In this document: positions 16,544-24,823 of the stretch, in pieces | Numbering within the stretch: position 1 is the stretch's first letter | Layout of the letters: the number at the start of each line of letters is the position of its first letter | DNA from: Planctomycetia bacterium | GTDB lineage: Bacteria; Planctomycetota; Planctomycetia; Pirellulales; PALSA-1355 | Assembly (NCBI GenBank): GCA_016200205.1 | Contig: JACQFF010000325.1 | Span: 1-41,481 of the forward strand | Direction of reading: 5' to 3' | DNA length: 41,481 nucleotides | Position numbers and translations under genes: made by a program | The notes under the pieces: model-generated | The model's database searches: none | What the model was told of the DNA's origin: nothing | Seen by the model: only the letters and a program-made list of their open reading frames with translations

Positions 16544-19500
16544 ATGCTCAACAGCGTCATTTCTCTCAGCCTCAGGAACCGCTTCCTGGTCGTGCTTTTC
16601 GCGCTGGCCTTGGTTGGCATTGGCATCCGCTGTGCCATCGTGTTGCCGCTCGACGCATTCCCCGACACGACGCCGAATCAAGTGCAAATCAACGCGGTAG
16701 CCCCCGCCCTCGCACCGGAAGAGGTCGAGCGTCAAATCGCATTCCCCGTCGAGCTGGCTTTGGGTGGCCTCAAGGGGCTGCAGGAGGTGCGGTCGTCCTC
16801 GAAGTTTGGGCTCTGCCAAGTCGTTGCCACGTTTTCGGACGACACCGATATCTATTTTGCGCGGCAGCAGATCATGGAGCGGATGGAGGAAGTGGAATTG
16901 CCCGAGGGGATCGACCGCCCTCGCCTGGGGCCCGTCGCGACGGGTCTGGGCGAGGTCTATCACTACCGCTTGAGCAGCGATGTGTACGACCTGATGGAGT
17001 TGCGGACGCTGCAAGATTGGGTCATTCGTCCTCGCCTGCGCCGCGTACCCGGTGTCGCGGAAGTGAGCGCTTGGGGTGGCTTGGCGAAGCAGTTCGAAGT
17101 CCGCCACAGCCCCGACAAGTTGGCGCAGCATGGTTTGACGCTCGACGACTTGCTGCAGGCGCTGCGCGAAAACAACAAGAACGAGGGAGGCGGCAACATC
17201 GTCCGGGCCGGCATTGAGACGCTGGTTCAGGGAATCGGCCGGGCGCGCGACGTGGCGGATATCGAGGAAATCGTAGTTGCGACGCACGATGGCGTGCCGA
17301 TCCGCGTCAAGGACTTGGCTGAGGTGAAAATCGGCCACATGATCCGCCGCGGCGGTGTGACCGCCCAAGGACGCGGCGAGGTAGTGCTTGGCCAAGCGTT
17401 CATGCGCATGGGTGAGAACTCGCGCGAAGTGACGATGGCGCTTGACGAGGCCCTGGAAGACGCCAAAAAGGCGCTGCCGGCTGGTGTTGATGTCGAAGTC
17501 GTGTACCGCCGCACCGATCTGGTCAACAACGTGCTTCGCACCGCCGGCAAGAATCTCTTTGAGGGCGCGATTCTAGTAATCGCCATCCTCTTTGCCTTCC
17601 TGGGCAATCTTCGCGCGGGCCTGATCGTGGCGTCGGTCATTCCGCTGTCGATGCTCTTTGCCGTCACGATGATGGAACGGATAGGCGTTGCCGGCAGCCT
17701 CCTAAGCCTTGGAGCGATTGATTTCGGCCTGGTTGTCGATAGCTCGGTTGTCATGGTCGAGAACTGCGTCCGCCGGCTGGCTCACGATCGCACGACACGC
17801 CCGGAACTAGATGTTGTCCGCGAAGCCGCCATTGAGGTCCGCAAGCCCACCATGTTCGGCGAACTGATCATCATGGTCGTCTACTTGCCGATCCTCACGC
17901 TGGAAGGAATTGAAGGAAAGCTCTTTCGCCCGATGGCACTCACGGCCGTCTTTGCCTTGCTCGGGTCAATGATCCTTTCGCTGACGCTGATGCCGGTTCT
18001 GACCTCGCTCTGTCTGAGGCGATCCATGACCGACAAGCCGACGCGGCTTGATCGTCTGGCGCACTTCGTGTTTCAACCGCTGTTGCGCCTGAGTCTGCGG
18101 TTCCCCAAGACAACGCTCGTGGTGGTCGGCGCTATCACGATCGCGGCGACTCTCCTGGGACTCCGGTTGGGTTCGGAGTTCGTCCCGCGGCTGGAGGAAG
18201 AAGCGATCGTCATCACGACGATTCGCCTGCCCGGGGTCAGCATTGCCGAGTCGGTCCGCTACGGCACGTGCATCGAGCGCATCTTGCTGGAAGAATTTCC
18301 TGATGAAATCCAGCAGATTGCCAGTTTCGCTGGATCGGCTGAAATCGCCAACGACCAAATGGGGCCAGAAGTGACGGACGTTTTTGTGATCTTGAAACCT
18401 CGCAGTCAATGGACCAAGGCGAGGACTCAGGAGGAGCTTGTTGAAGCAATGGCCGACGTGACGGATCAGCTTCCCGGCATGCGGGCCGCTTACAGCCAGC
18501 CGATCGAAATGCGCATCAATGAGATGGACGCCGGGATTCGCACGGATTTGGGTATTAAGCTTTTCGGGGATGATTTGGAAGTGCTCAAGGAGAAGGCCGC
18601 CGAAATTGAACGGATCGTTCGCGAAATCCCCGGGGCTGCCGATGTGGGCACTGAGCAGATTAGCGGACAAACGATGTTGAGTGTCACGGCCAAGCGCAAA
18701 GCCCTGGCACGTTATGGCGTGTCGGCTCGACAAGTGCTCGACGCCGTGGGAACCGTCGGCGGGTTGAGGGTTGGAGAAATTCTGGAACCCGAGCGGCGCT
18801 TTCCATTAGTGGTCCGCCTCTCCCCTTCGCAACGGCATGACCCGATGGAATTGAAGCACGTCTTGATCGCGACGGCATCGGGACAGCGGCTACCACTCGA
18901 ACTGCTGGCCGATTTGCGGCGTGACGAAGGCCCGGCAACGATCCTGCGCGAATGGGGGCTGCGGCGCATCGTTGTGCAAGCTAATGTCCGCGGCCGTGAT
19001 CTTGGCTCGTTCGTCGACGAGGTCAAGGCCCGCCTCAAGGACGTGTCGCTGCCGGTCGGCTACACGATTGAGTACGGCGGCCAGTTCAAGAATCTGCAAC
19101 GCGCGGAACGAAGGCTGTATCTCGTAGTGCCGCTGGCGCTGGCCCTGATTTTTTGCCTTCTCTACCTCACGTTCTATTCGATTCGCGATGCGCTGATGAT
19201 CTCGACCGGCGTACTGTTCGCGCGAGTCGGCGGTGTGCTGGGGTTGTGGGTCATGGGGCTGCCCTTCACCATCTCGGCCGGGGTCGGATTTGTCGCGCTC
19301 GCTGGAGCATCCATACTGGAGGGATTGGTCCTGGTCAGCGCCATTCGAGACCGCGTTGCCCAGGGCGTCTCCAAACGCGAAGCGATCGAAGAAGCCCGTC
19401 TTGTGCGACTGCGCCCCGTATTGATGACGGGGACCGTCGCGGTACTTGGGTTCGTGCCCATGATGGTGTCCACGGGTATTGGAGCCGAAGTGCAGCGGCC

Positions 19501-19639
19501 CTTGGCAACGGTCGTGGTATTCGGCATCACCTGCGATACTTTTCTCACTATGCTCGCCCTGCCGGTCCTCTACCTCCTATTCGGGAAAGGACCGGCAATC
19601 GACGGCACTCACGTCGCGCTTGAAACGACCGGGGCTTGA
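16544..19639 (+). CDS. czcA: Heavy-metal efflux RND pump, CzcA family
   Basis: 1031 residues from ATG 16544 (MLNSVISLSLRNRFLVVLF), the usual family start. A GTG at 16523 is also in frame. It has the RND layout: a first TM helix (about 15-37), a large periplasmic loop with PDTTPNQVQINAVAPALAPEE, TM2-6, a second loop with QPIEMRINEMDAGIRTDLG, and the final TM bundle. TM4 carries DFGLVVDSSVVMVEN with D393, D399 and E406, whose spacing matches D402/D408/E415 of CzcA, the proton-relay residues of the zinc/cobalt/cadmium type. This favours divalent cations over copper/silver, although the CzcA-typical DG is DS here. The protein would pump metal ions outward using the proton gradient, with the adjacent adaptor and outer-membrane channel. 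No metal-responsive regulator gene is adjacent; the ArsR-like gene belongs to another operon. Confidence 0.94.
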   Translation: MLNSVISLSLRNRFLVVLFALALVGIGIRCAIVLPLDAFPDTTPNQVQINAVAPALAPEEVERQIAFPVELALGGLKGLQEVRSSSKFGLCQVVATFSDDTDIYFARQQIMERMEEVELPEGIDRPRLGPVATGLGEVYHYRLSSDVYDLMELRTLQDWVIRPRLRRVPGVAEVSAWGGLAKQFEVRHSPDKLAQHGLTLDDLLQALRENNKNEGGGNIVRAGIETLVQGIGRARDVADIEEIVVATHDGVPIRVKDLAEVKIGHMIRRGGVTAQGRGEVVLGQAFMRMGENSREVTMALDEALEDAKKALPAGVDVEVVYRRTDLVNNVLRTAGKNLFEGAILVIAILFAFLGNLRAGLIVASVIPLSMLFAVTMMERIGVAGSLLSLGAIDFGLVVDSSVVMVENCVRRLAHDRTTRPELDVVREAAIEVRKPTMFGELIIMVVYLPILTLEGIEGKLFRPMALTAVFALLGSMILSLTLMPVLTSLCLRRSMTDKPTRLDRLAHFVFQPLLRLSLRFPKTTLVVVGAITIAATLLGLRLGSEFVPRLEEEAIVITTIRLPGVSIAESVRYGTCIERILLEEFPDEIQQIASFAGSAEIANDQMGPEVTDVFVILKPRSQWTKARTQEELVEAMADVTDQLPGMRAAYSQPIEMRINEMDAGIRTDLGIKLFGDDLEVLKEKAAEIERIVREIPGAADVGTEQISGQTMLSVTAKRKALARYGVSARQVLDAVGTVGGLRVGEILEPERRFPLVVRLSPSQRHDPMELKHVLIATASGQRLPLELLADLRRDEGPATILREWGLRRIVVQANVRGRDLGSFVDEVKARLKDVSLPVGYTIEYGGQFKNLQRAERRLYLVVPLALALIFCLLYLTFYSIRDALMISTGVLFARVGGVLGLWVMGLPFTISAGVGFVALAGASILEGLVLVSAIRDRVAQGVSKREAIEEARLVRLRPVLMTGTVAVLGFVPMMVSTGIGAEVQRPLATVVVFGITCDTFLTMLALPVLYLLFGKGPAIDGTHVALETTGA

Positions 19640-19822
19640 TCAGAAATCACGGTAGCACCCCTGGTAGTGTTGCGTCAGCGGCGACGGCAAACCGAGCGCT
19701 GCCGCGACTTGCCCAGCAGCCCCCGTGGCCGCCGGGGCACTCGTGCGATGACCCGCAACAATGAGTCCATTTTGGCCAGAAACAGAGCGGCGAGGAACTC
19801 GACAGTTCGATTCCGGACGTGA

Positions 19823-20569
19823 TCACGATTTTTGATGTCGGCGCGATGCTTCCTGCACGGCGGCGATAGTGAAACCGCCCTGCAGATTCCCCTGCGAGTC
19901 GATGTAGCACCAGTCGTTAAGGTCCGAGAGGGCTACGCTGACTGTCGAGCCAAGTTTCAACGGCCCCAGGTTGGCAGGGTCGTTGGCCAGCATGCCATAG
20001 ACTTGATCTCCTTCCACCGCGGTAACTGTCAGCCAGATGAATTCGGTAGTACCTGAGTAGCTGACCGGCGCCTTAATGGAAAAGTTTTCGCCGGCAGTTC
20101 GTTCAAACGCGGTGACGAATTGCGGCCAGTTCCCTCGCGCCTTTGCCACAGCCTCCTGCATCAGGGGGTCGTCGGCCGAAACCGGAACGACGGGCAAAGT
20201 CAGTGTCGCCTGCAAAGCCGCAAGCGGGTCGTCTGACTGCAGGGCGCGTTCGGTCTCGTCATTGATGGAATAGGCTCTACTGGTATCGGGAACGTAAATC
20301 AGCAGGCAATTCTCGTCCAGGAACTCCGCGAACAGCTTCGCCAGCCTCCGGTAGCAGTCGGAAATCTCTCCGGCAGTCGTTGCACCGTCGACCCCCAGCG
20401 CGTCGCACGAATACCAGGCCTGATGTTCGCGGAATAACCGGCGAATGCGCAGATCGATGATGGACTCCGACGCCGCCTCGGGATCTTCCACGTACGGATT
20501 GGGCATGCAATTGACCAGGTACGGCTGGTTGCCGTACATAATCGTGTTGATTGGGCCAGCGCCGACCAC
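19823..20569 (-). CDS. DUF2314 domain protein
   Basis: 248 residues if started at GTG 20569, seven bases beyond the stop codon of the upstream PH-like gene. The frame stays open to 20734, but that stretch overlaps the upstream gene and reads as low-quality sequence. The C-terminal part (about 133-240) fits DUF2314: DDPLMQEAVAKARGNWPQFV, FSIKAPV, EFIWLTVTAVEGDQVYGMLANDP, LKLGSTVSVALSDLNDWCYID. The function of this domain is unknown. The N-terminal ~125 residues (GPINTIMYGNQPYLVN, HQAWYSCDALGVDGAT, DENCLLIYVPDT) form a separate conserved-looking region I cannot name. It converges on the pump gene, with a 183-bp gap that shows no clear terminator. Confidence 0.75.
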   Translation of the reverse strand: MVGAGPINTIMYGNQPYLVNCMPNPYVEDPEAASESIIDLRIRRLFREHQAWYSCDALGVDGATTAGEISDCYRRLAKLFAEFLDENCLLIYVPDTSRAYSINDETERALQSDDPLAALQATLTLPVVPVSADDPLMQEAVAKARGNWPQFVTAFERTAGENFSIKAPVSYSGTTEFIWLTVTAVEGDQVYGMLANDPANLGPLKLGSTVSVALSDLNDWCYIDSQGNLQGGFTIAAVQEASRRHQKS

Positions 20570-20573
20570 GAAC

Positions 20574-20918
20574 TCATTGATTGCCGGTCGCCTGTCGAAT
20601 TGGAATATTGTGGGCCGCCGCCTCCATGAGTATTGCTTCGGCGGCCGCTTCGCATACTGCGTTGTTGATTGGCACCTTGCTCGATCCGCCGACCTTTTTG
20701 TCGCAATTGAAGTAGTGGTTGGTGCGCCTGCCATACCGGCCGATGGTTGTCTCCGCCGAGACTCGTATTGCCTTAATGTCTGCGAATTGCAATGAATGGA
20801 CGGATGTGAGACCCCAAATGCCCGTTCGAATATGAAATCCGCGCTCGCTCACAACGGCGCGGTCTCGGAACAACGAGGGGGCCACCAGTGCTGTCGCAAT
20901 AGGTCCGATAAACACCAA
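20574..20918 (-). CDS. Short membrane-anchored PH-like protein, possibly N-terminally truncated
   Basis: 114 residues from TTG 20918 (GTG 20915 is equally possible). One hydrophobic segment (LVFIGPIATALVAPSLF) is followed by a beta-rich region with an alternating pattern (RAVVSERGFHIRTGIWGLTSVHSLQFADIKAIRVSAE), like bacterial PH-type membrane proteins, and a C-terminal helix (AVCEAAAEAILMEAAA). An in-frame TGA lies only eight codons upstream of the TTG, so a longer N-terminus with a second membrane helix, common in such proteins, is missing. It ends just before the DUF2314 gene, so the two may be co-translated. There is no recognised function. The start codon is weak and the gene may be a relic. 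Confidence 0.5.
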   Translation of the reverse strand: MVFIGPIATALVAPSLFRDRAVVSERGFHIRTGIWGLTSVHSLQFADIKAIRVSAETTIGRYGRRTNHYFNCDKKVGGSSKVPINNAVCEAAAEAILMEAAAHNIPIRQATGNQ

Positions 20919-20945
20919 GCCCCAGCGAGAGGTCGTTCTTGCTCA

Positions 20946-21407
20946 ATGAATCTCCATCGGAAGATGATTGCGTGGCGTCCGTTTGGCGACTCGAGAGCAT
21001 CTCGGCATTGCTACGGGCGCTTGGCCCCCATTGACAAGCTCGCGTGGCCCGACCGGCAATGCGATGTGCCGAAACTGGTGGGAATTCTCGATCAGATAGG
21101 GAACGAGCCAGACTTTTCTCCACCCACGGAACTACGCTGCACGTCGGAGCTCCTCGACGCTCGCGATTTAATGATGCGACTTGAGTGGGCCGTTCGTGAC
21201 GCAATACTCAACAGTCACGAGGTGGCATTCATTGCGGAGAAAAGTTCAAATCCCGTTGCCAGTCCCAATCGCAACCAACGACGGGATTTGATGTTACGAG
21301 AAGATCGGGGCAACTGGACGCCTATTGAACTTTTTTTGGCCGGCATCCGCGGCTGGGAAGGTGACTTTCGGCGAAGCTTGGCTGACGACAAGTCCAATTC
21401 ACAATGA
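20946..21407 (+). CDS. Orphan protein with C-terminal WTPIELFLAGIRGWE motif
   Basis: 153 residues from ATG 20946, which has GAGAGG about eleven bases upstream. A longer frame reaches 20796 but overlaps the divergent PH-like gene. I do not recognise the family. Visible features are a basic N-terminus, a central segment (PKLVGILDQIGNEPDF), a predicted helix (DARDLMMRLEWAVRDAILNSHEVAFIAE), a polar linker with SSNPVASPNRNQ, and a C-terminal motif WTPIELFLAGIRGWEGDFRR. A decayed copy of the last 100 bp lies at 13238-13345, which supports real coding here and suggests a multi-copy family. No membrane segment or catalytic motif is visible. It lies just before the SNF2 helicase in the same direction, but a functional link is not shown. 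Confidence 0.55.
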   Translation: MNLHRKMIAWRPFGDSRASRHCYGRLAPIDKLAWPDRQCDVPKLVGILDQIGNEPDFSPPTELRCTSELLDARDLMMRLEWAVRDAILNSHEVAFIAEKSSNPVASPNRNQRRDLMLREDRGNWTPIELFLAGIRGWEGDFRRSLADDKSNSQ

Positions 21408-21465
21408 TGGTTTTGGAGCCGGCAACCGGTTAAGATGCCGATGGCATGATGCGAATTCGTTTGTC

Positions 21466-23373
21466 ATGGAGCGGAATGGAGTCATGGACTCGCAGGTTGT
21501 TTCGAACGGTCGACCAGACAAATCCGAGATTGCCACACGCCCTGAGCCTGGGGCTTTGTCCGCCGATCGCTGGTTCACGCCTGGCGGAATCCCCGTTTCC
21601 TTTCGATCGGAGCCCTTCCTCGCCGGGCCCCGCACCACCGATCCACACGACCTTTGGCTGCATCAGGAACATGCCCGGCTGAGCCTGTTGCGGGGCTTCG
21701 ATGAGCTCTTGTGCCTGGAGGGTTTGAGGGGCGTCGAGCATTTGCCGCATCAGATCGAAACGGTGCGGAAAGTATTGCGACACTTTCACGGCCGCGTATT
21801 GCTGGCGGACGAAGTGGGTTTGGGGAAGACCATCGAGGCGTGTTTGCTGCTCCGCGAATATCTGTTGCGCGGCATGGCGCGGCGTGTGCTGATACTCGTG
21901 CCCGCACCGCTGGTGTCACAGTGGCACGAAGAATTGAGCGGCAAATTCGATCTGGAATTCACCATTCCGTCGAAGGGAGTCTCGGCCGACCGCGCCGAGT
22001 TCTGGGCAGGACACGACCGTGTGCTGGCGTCGCTGGCATTCGTGAAGACCAAGAAACGGGCCGCGCTGGCGACGGCCCAACCCTGGGACCTGGTCATCGT
22101 CGACGAAGCCCACCACTGCAAGAACCGCTCGACGCTGAATTGGCAACTCGTCAACTCGCTGCAACGGCGGTTCATGTTCCTGCTCTCCGCCACGCCCGTG
22201 CAGAACAACCTGCTGGAGCTCTACAACCTGCTCACGCTGTTGGCGCCTGGCCATCTGCGAACCGAGACCGATTTCAAGAAGCAGTACGTCAGACGCGGCA
22301 ACCCGCGCGACGCGCTCAACCGCGAAAGGCTACGATCACTGCTGGGCGAAGTGATGGTCCGCAACACGCGGAGCCTCGTGCAGCTCAATCTGCCTGCGCG
22401 TTACGCTCAAACCGTGCTGGCGAAACCCGAGGGAGCCGAGGCCGAGCTGTATCGCAAACTGACGGAATTCTTGCGCAGCCGCGGCAGCGGATTGGTGAAC
22501 GCGCGCGAGCCGACCGACGAAACGGCGGCGAACGACCTGGGCGATGTCGATCTGGCACCCGACGCCGCTAGCGCCACGACCGGCCTTCCAGCGTCCGTCT
22601 CGCGATTGCAGTTGAGCAGCCTGCTCGCCGCACAAGGCAGTCATCCCGTGACCGTGGCTGCGTCGCTCGAGCGCATCGCGGTTGCCGATCCCGAAGCGGC
22701 TTCGCTGGCACGTCTGGCCGCGTCGATCGGCGCGTCGGCGAAGGACGCTCGCTTGCTGGAGTTGGCTGAGCAGCCGCAGGGCCACAAGCTGCTGATCTTC
22801 GTCAACTTTCGTCGCACGCTGGCCCACATCCGAGGGATGTTTCAGTCGAGGGGCTTGGCGTTTTCGGTGTTCTCCGGCGAACAGACGGCGAAGGAAAAAG
22901 ATGAGGCGGTGGCGGCCTTTCACGACCGCGTGCCGATTATGCTCTGCACGGAGTCCGGCGGCGAGGGACGCAACTTGCAGTTCGCCGACACACTCATCAA
23001 TTATGACCTGCCCTGGAATCCGATGAAGATTGAGCAGCGGGTCGGCCGGGTGCACCGTTACGGCCAGACTCGAGAAGTGTTCGTTTTCAATCTCTGCACC
23101 GCCGACTCGTTGGAAGCACGCATTCTGAAGGTATTGAACGACAAGATCCGCATGTTCGAATTAGTCGTGGGCGAGGTCGGCTCGATCCTGGGAAACCTCG
23201 AAGACGGCGATCAGTTCGAGTCACTCGTGCTCAACCTTTGGCTCCGCTCTCGTGACGAAGTCGAACTGGAACAGTCGTTTGTGTCGCTCGGCGATACGCT
23301 GCTCGAAGCCCAAGAAAAATACGTGCAAGCCAAGGAATTGGACGAAGCGTTGTTCGGCGAGGATTTTCAATGA
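21466..23373 (+). CDS. SNF2/RapA-like superfamily 2 DEAH helicase or translocase
   Basis: 635 residues from ATG 21466; ATG 21484 is also possible, and the open frame reaches 21325 into the preceding gene. All helicase motifs are present: Q-like LPHQIETVRKVL, Walker A ADEVGLGKT with K121, Ia LVPAPLVSQW, DEAH at 213-216, III LLSATPVQNN, then the SNF2 C-terminal lobe with LIFVNFRRTLAHI, V ESGGEGRNLQFAD and VI QRVGRVHRYGQ (524-534). It should translocate on double-stranded DNA using ATP. It is shorter than E. coli RapA (968 residues) and lacks obvious RapA N- and C-terminal domains. An Ala-rich insert (about 345-440) separates the lobes. The stop overlaps the next gene by four bases, so the two products probably work together. 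Role open: RNA polymerase recycling, DNA repair or phage defence. Confidence 0.9.
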   Translation: MERNGVMDSQVVSNGRPDKSEIATRPEPGALSADRWFTPGGIPVSFRSEPFLAGPRTTDPHDLWLHQEHARLSLLRGFDELLCLEGLRGVEHLPHQIETVRKVLRHFHGRVLLADEVGLGKTIEACLLLREYLLRGMARRVLILVPAPLVSQWHEELSGKFDLEFTIPSKGVSADRAEFWAGHDRVLASLAFVKTKKRAALATAQPWDLVIVDEAHHCKNRSTLNWQLVNSLQRRFMFLLSATPVQNNLLELYNLLTLLAPGHLRTETDFKKQYVRRGNPRDALNRERLRSLLGEVMVRNTRSLVQLNLPARYAQTVLAKPEGAEAELYRKLTEFLRSRGSGLVNAREPTDETAANDLGDVDLAPDAASATTGLPASVSRLQLSSLLAAQGSHPVTVAASLERIAVADPEAASLARLAASIGASAKDARLLELAEQPQGHKLLIFVNFRRTLAHIRGMFQSRGLAFSVFSGEQTAKEKDEAVAAFHDRVPIMLCTESGGEGRNLQFADTLINYDLPWNPMKIEQRVGRVHRYGQTREVFVFNLCTADSLEARILKVLNDKIRMFELVVGEVGSILGNLEDGDQFESLVLNLWLRSRDEVELEQSFVSLGDTLLEAQEKYVQAKELDEALFGEDFQ

Positions 23374-24416
23374 CCGTTTCTGCCACCTCCCTCGATCGTG
23401 AATTGCAAACGTTTGCCGTCGAACTTTTCGAGCGCAGCGGCGGGGTTGCTGATTGGTTCACGCCGGATGCTCCCGGTGTGGTCGTGGTGCCGTCCAACCT
23501 GGCTGCCGCCGCGCTTCTGCCCGGCGAGGAGTTCTCGATGAGCACGGTGGTGGCTCCGGGAACGCTGCACGTCAGTCTTGCGGGCGATTTTCTGGACGTG
23601 GCGGCGCGGACGCTCGACGTAGCCGTGCCGCGCGACGGTTCGTTTTGCATCCCAGAACGCTACCTCACCAGCCGCGACCTGACCGACAAAATCGCTCGAA
23701 CCTTCGCTTGGCAAAACGTCCGCGCCAAATGCCGCGCGGCCGAACCTGCTTTGGTTCCCTACCACCTGTGGACTCTGCACGGCTCGCTCCGCTCGGAGGA
23801 CGTGTGGGAGGGCATCTTTCACATCGCAGTCAATGAGGAGACCCGGGCGACCGTTGAATTGCCCGACGTGTTTCAGGAGGCCGATCTGCTCGGTGACGAA
23901 GCGGCGAGTGCGCCGGGTGAACCGTCAACCTATACCGCGGTGATCGCGGAAGGCAAGCGGCGACTCATCGCGGCTTCGGCCGACTTCGTTCGCCGCATTG
24001 ATCAGCGTCTGGAGCGGGACCGCAAGCGGTTGCAGGACTATTATCGAGCATTGTCGCGCGAGGCAGACGGCTCGAAACGCCGCGCCGCGACGGTCCAATC
24101 CCCCGACGAAATCGCGGCTAAGAAGCGAGCGGTCGACCTGGAGTTGCGGCGCAAGCTGGCGGAACTGAACGAAAACTACGCCTTGCGAGCCCAGCTACGA
24201 CCACTGGTCGTGGCACGGGTCCGTCTTCCGGCGCTCGTCGTGCCCGTCGTGATTCAGAGGAAACAAGCCAGCCGCGACTACCGCTTGTATTGGAACTCGC
24301 TGCTCAAGAACGTTGAGCCGCTGGCTTGCAGCCGGTGCTATCGCGCAACGCTTTCAGCGACCTTCACCAATGAGACCGTCGATCTGCTTTGCACCTCCTG
24401 TGCGGGAGGAACGTGA
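23370..24416 (+). CDS. Helicase partner protein with coiled coil and C-terminal zinc ribbon
   Basis: 348 residues. The ATG overlaps the helicase stop (ATGA). I do not recognise a named family. The N-terminal ~180 residues look globular and beta-rich (PGVVVVPSNLAAAALLPGEEF, LHVSLAGDFLDVAARTLDV, then WEGIFHIAVNEETRATVELPDVF). A charged helical region at about 190-280 (KRRLIAASADFVRRIDQRLE, LRRKLAELNENYALRAQL) should form a coiled coil. Two CxxC pairs end the protein: C320/C323 (CSRCYRAT) and C341/C344 (CTSC), a likely zinc ribbon. A DNA- or protein-binding adaptor for the helicase is the simplest reading, inferred from gene overlap. The stop is followed by about 180 bp without genes, then the terminator of the opposing tRNA. 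Confidence 0.8.
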   Translation: MTVSATSLDRELQTFAVELFERSGGVADWFTPDAPGVVVVPSNLAAAALLPGEEFSMSTVVAPGTLHVSLAGDFLDVAARTLDVAVPRDGSFCIPERYLTSRDLTDKIARTFAWQNVRAKCRAAEPALVPYHLWTLHGSLRSEDVWEGIFHIAVNEETRATVELPDVFQEADLLGDEAASAPGEPSTYTAVIAEGKRRLIAASADFVRRIDQRLERDRKRLQDYYRALSREADGSKRRAATVQSPDEIAAKKRAVDLELRRKLAELNENYALRAQLRPLVVARVRLPALVVPVVIQRKQASRDYRLYWNSLLKNVEPLACSRCYRATLSATFTNETVDLLCTSCAGGT

Positions 24417-24598
24417 TCCGACATTCCTTCGCGAGCCAATGCGTCTTTCACCAAATTTCCAGCAGTGTCGGCAAGCACGCCCCTTTTGAACCGCACTATC
24501 TCACGTGGCGCCAATCCTTTGCGATGTCTGTCGAAGGAAACCCCTGACTTTCTGTGACTCGGTTGAATTGCCGCCTCGGTGACGCAACTCGTGTCTGC

Positions 24599-24636
24599 AA
24601 AATGAGAAAGCCCTTCGATGTTCTCGCCGAAGGGCT
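24599..24636 (-). terminator. Rho-independent terminator after tRNA-Pro
   Basis: A perfect 9-bp stem (AGCCCTTCG with CGAAGGGCT, at 24628-24636 and 24609-24617) with a 10-base loop is followed on the minus strand by a T-rich run (TTCTCATTTT). It starts about 16 bases after the tRNA 3' end. It may also end the helicase operon transcript from the other side. Confidence 0.7.
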
Positions 24637-24651
24637 CGTTTCTAGCAATAG

Positions 24652-24726
24652 TCGGGGCGACAAGATTTGAACTTGCGACCTCTGCGTCCCGAACGCAGCG
24701 CTCTAGCCAAGCTGAGCTACGCCCCG
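24652..24726 (-). tRNA. tRNA-Pro (CGG)
   Basis: A 75-base cloverleaf on the minus strand. The acceptor stem CGGGGCG (24720-24726) pairs with CGCCCCG (24653-24659), with discriminator A at 24652. The D arm reads TAGCTCAGC. The anticodon arm CTGCG-TTCGGGA-CGCAG gives anticodon CGG (proline, codon CCG). The T arm carries GTTCAAATC. CCA is not encoded; the next bases are CT. A consensus promoter precedes it and a terminator follows. Confidence 0.95.
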
Positions 24727-24747
24727 TGGATTCTGCTGAAGGTACGT

Positions 24748-24775
24748 ATTCTACAGGCCTCACGACTGCGGTCAA
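24748..24775 (-). promoter_or_regulatory. Sigma-70 promoter of tRNA-Pro
   Basis: On the minus strand, TTGACC (24770-24775) and TAGAAT (24748-24753) are spaced by 16 bases and lie about 20 bases upstream of the mature tRNA 5' end. Position and both hexamers fit a primary-sigma promoter. Confidence 0.65.
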
Positions 24776-24823
24776 CGGCGATTGAATAGCCCTTGAAGCC
24801 CTTTGAACACGCGGTAGAACCGC

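Noticed and set aside
15908-17395. 495-codon frame on the minus strand
   Set aside because: Antisense to the adaptor and pump genes, both of which have full family signatures.
21466-24416. DISARM or similar named defence system
   Set aside because: Only a SNF2 helicase is shared; methylase, phospholipase-D-type and DUF1998-type genes are absent from the neighbourhood.
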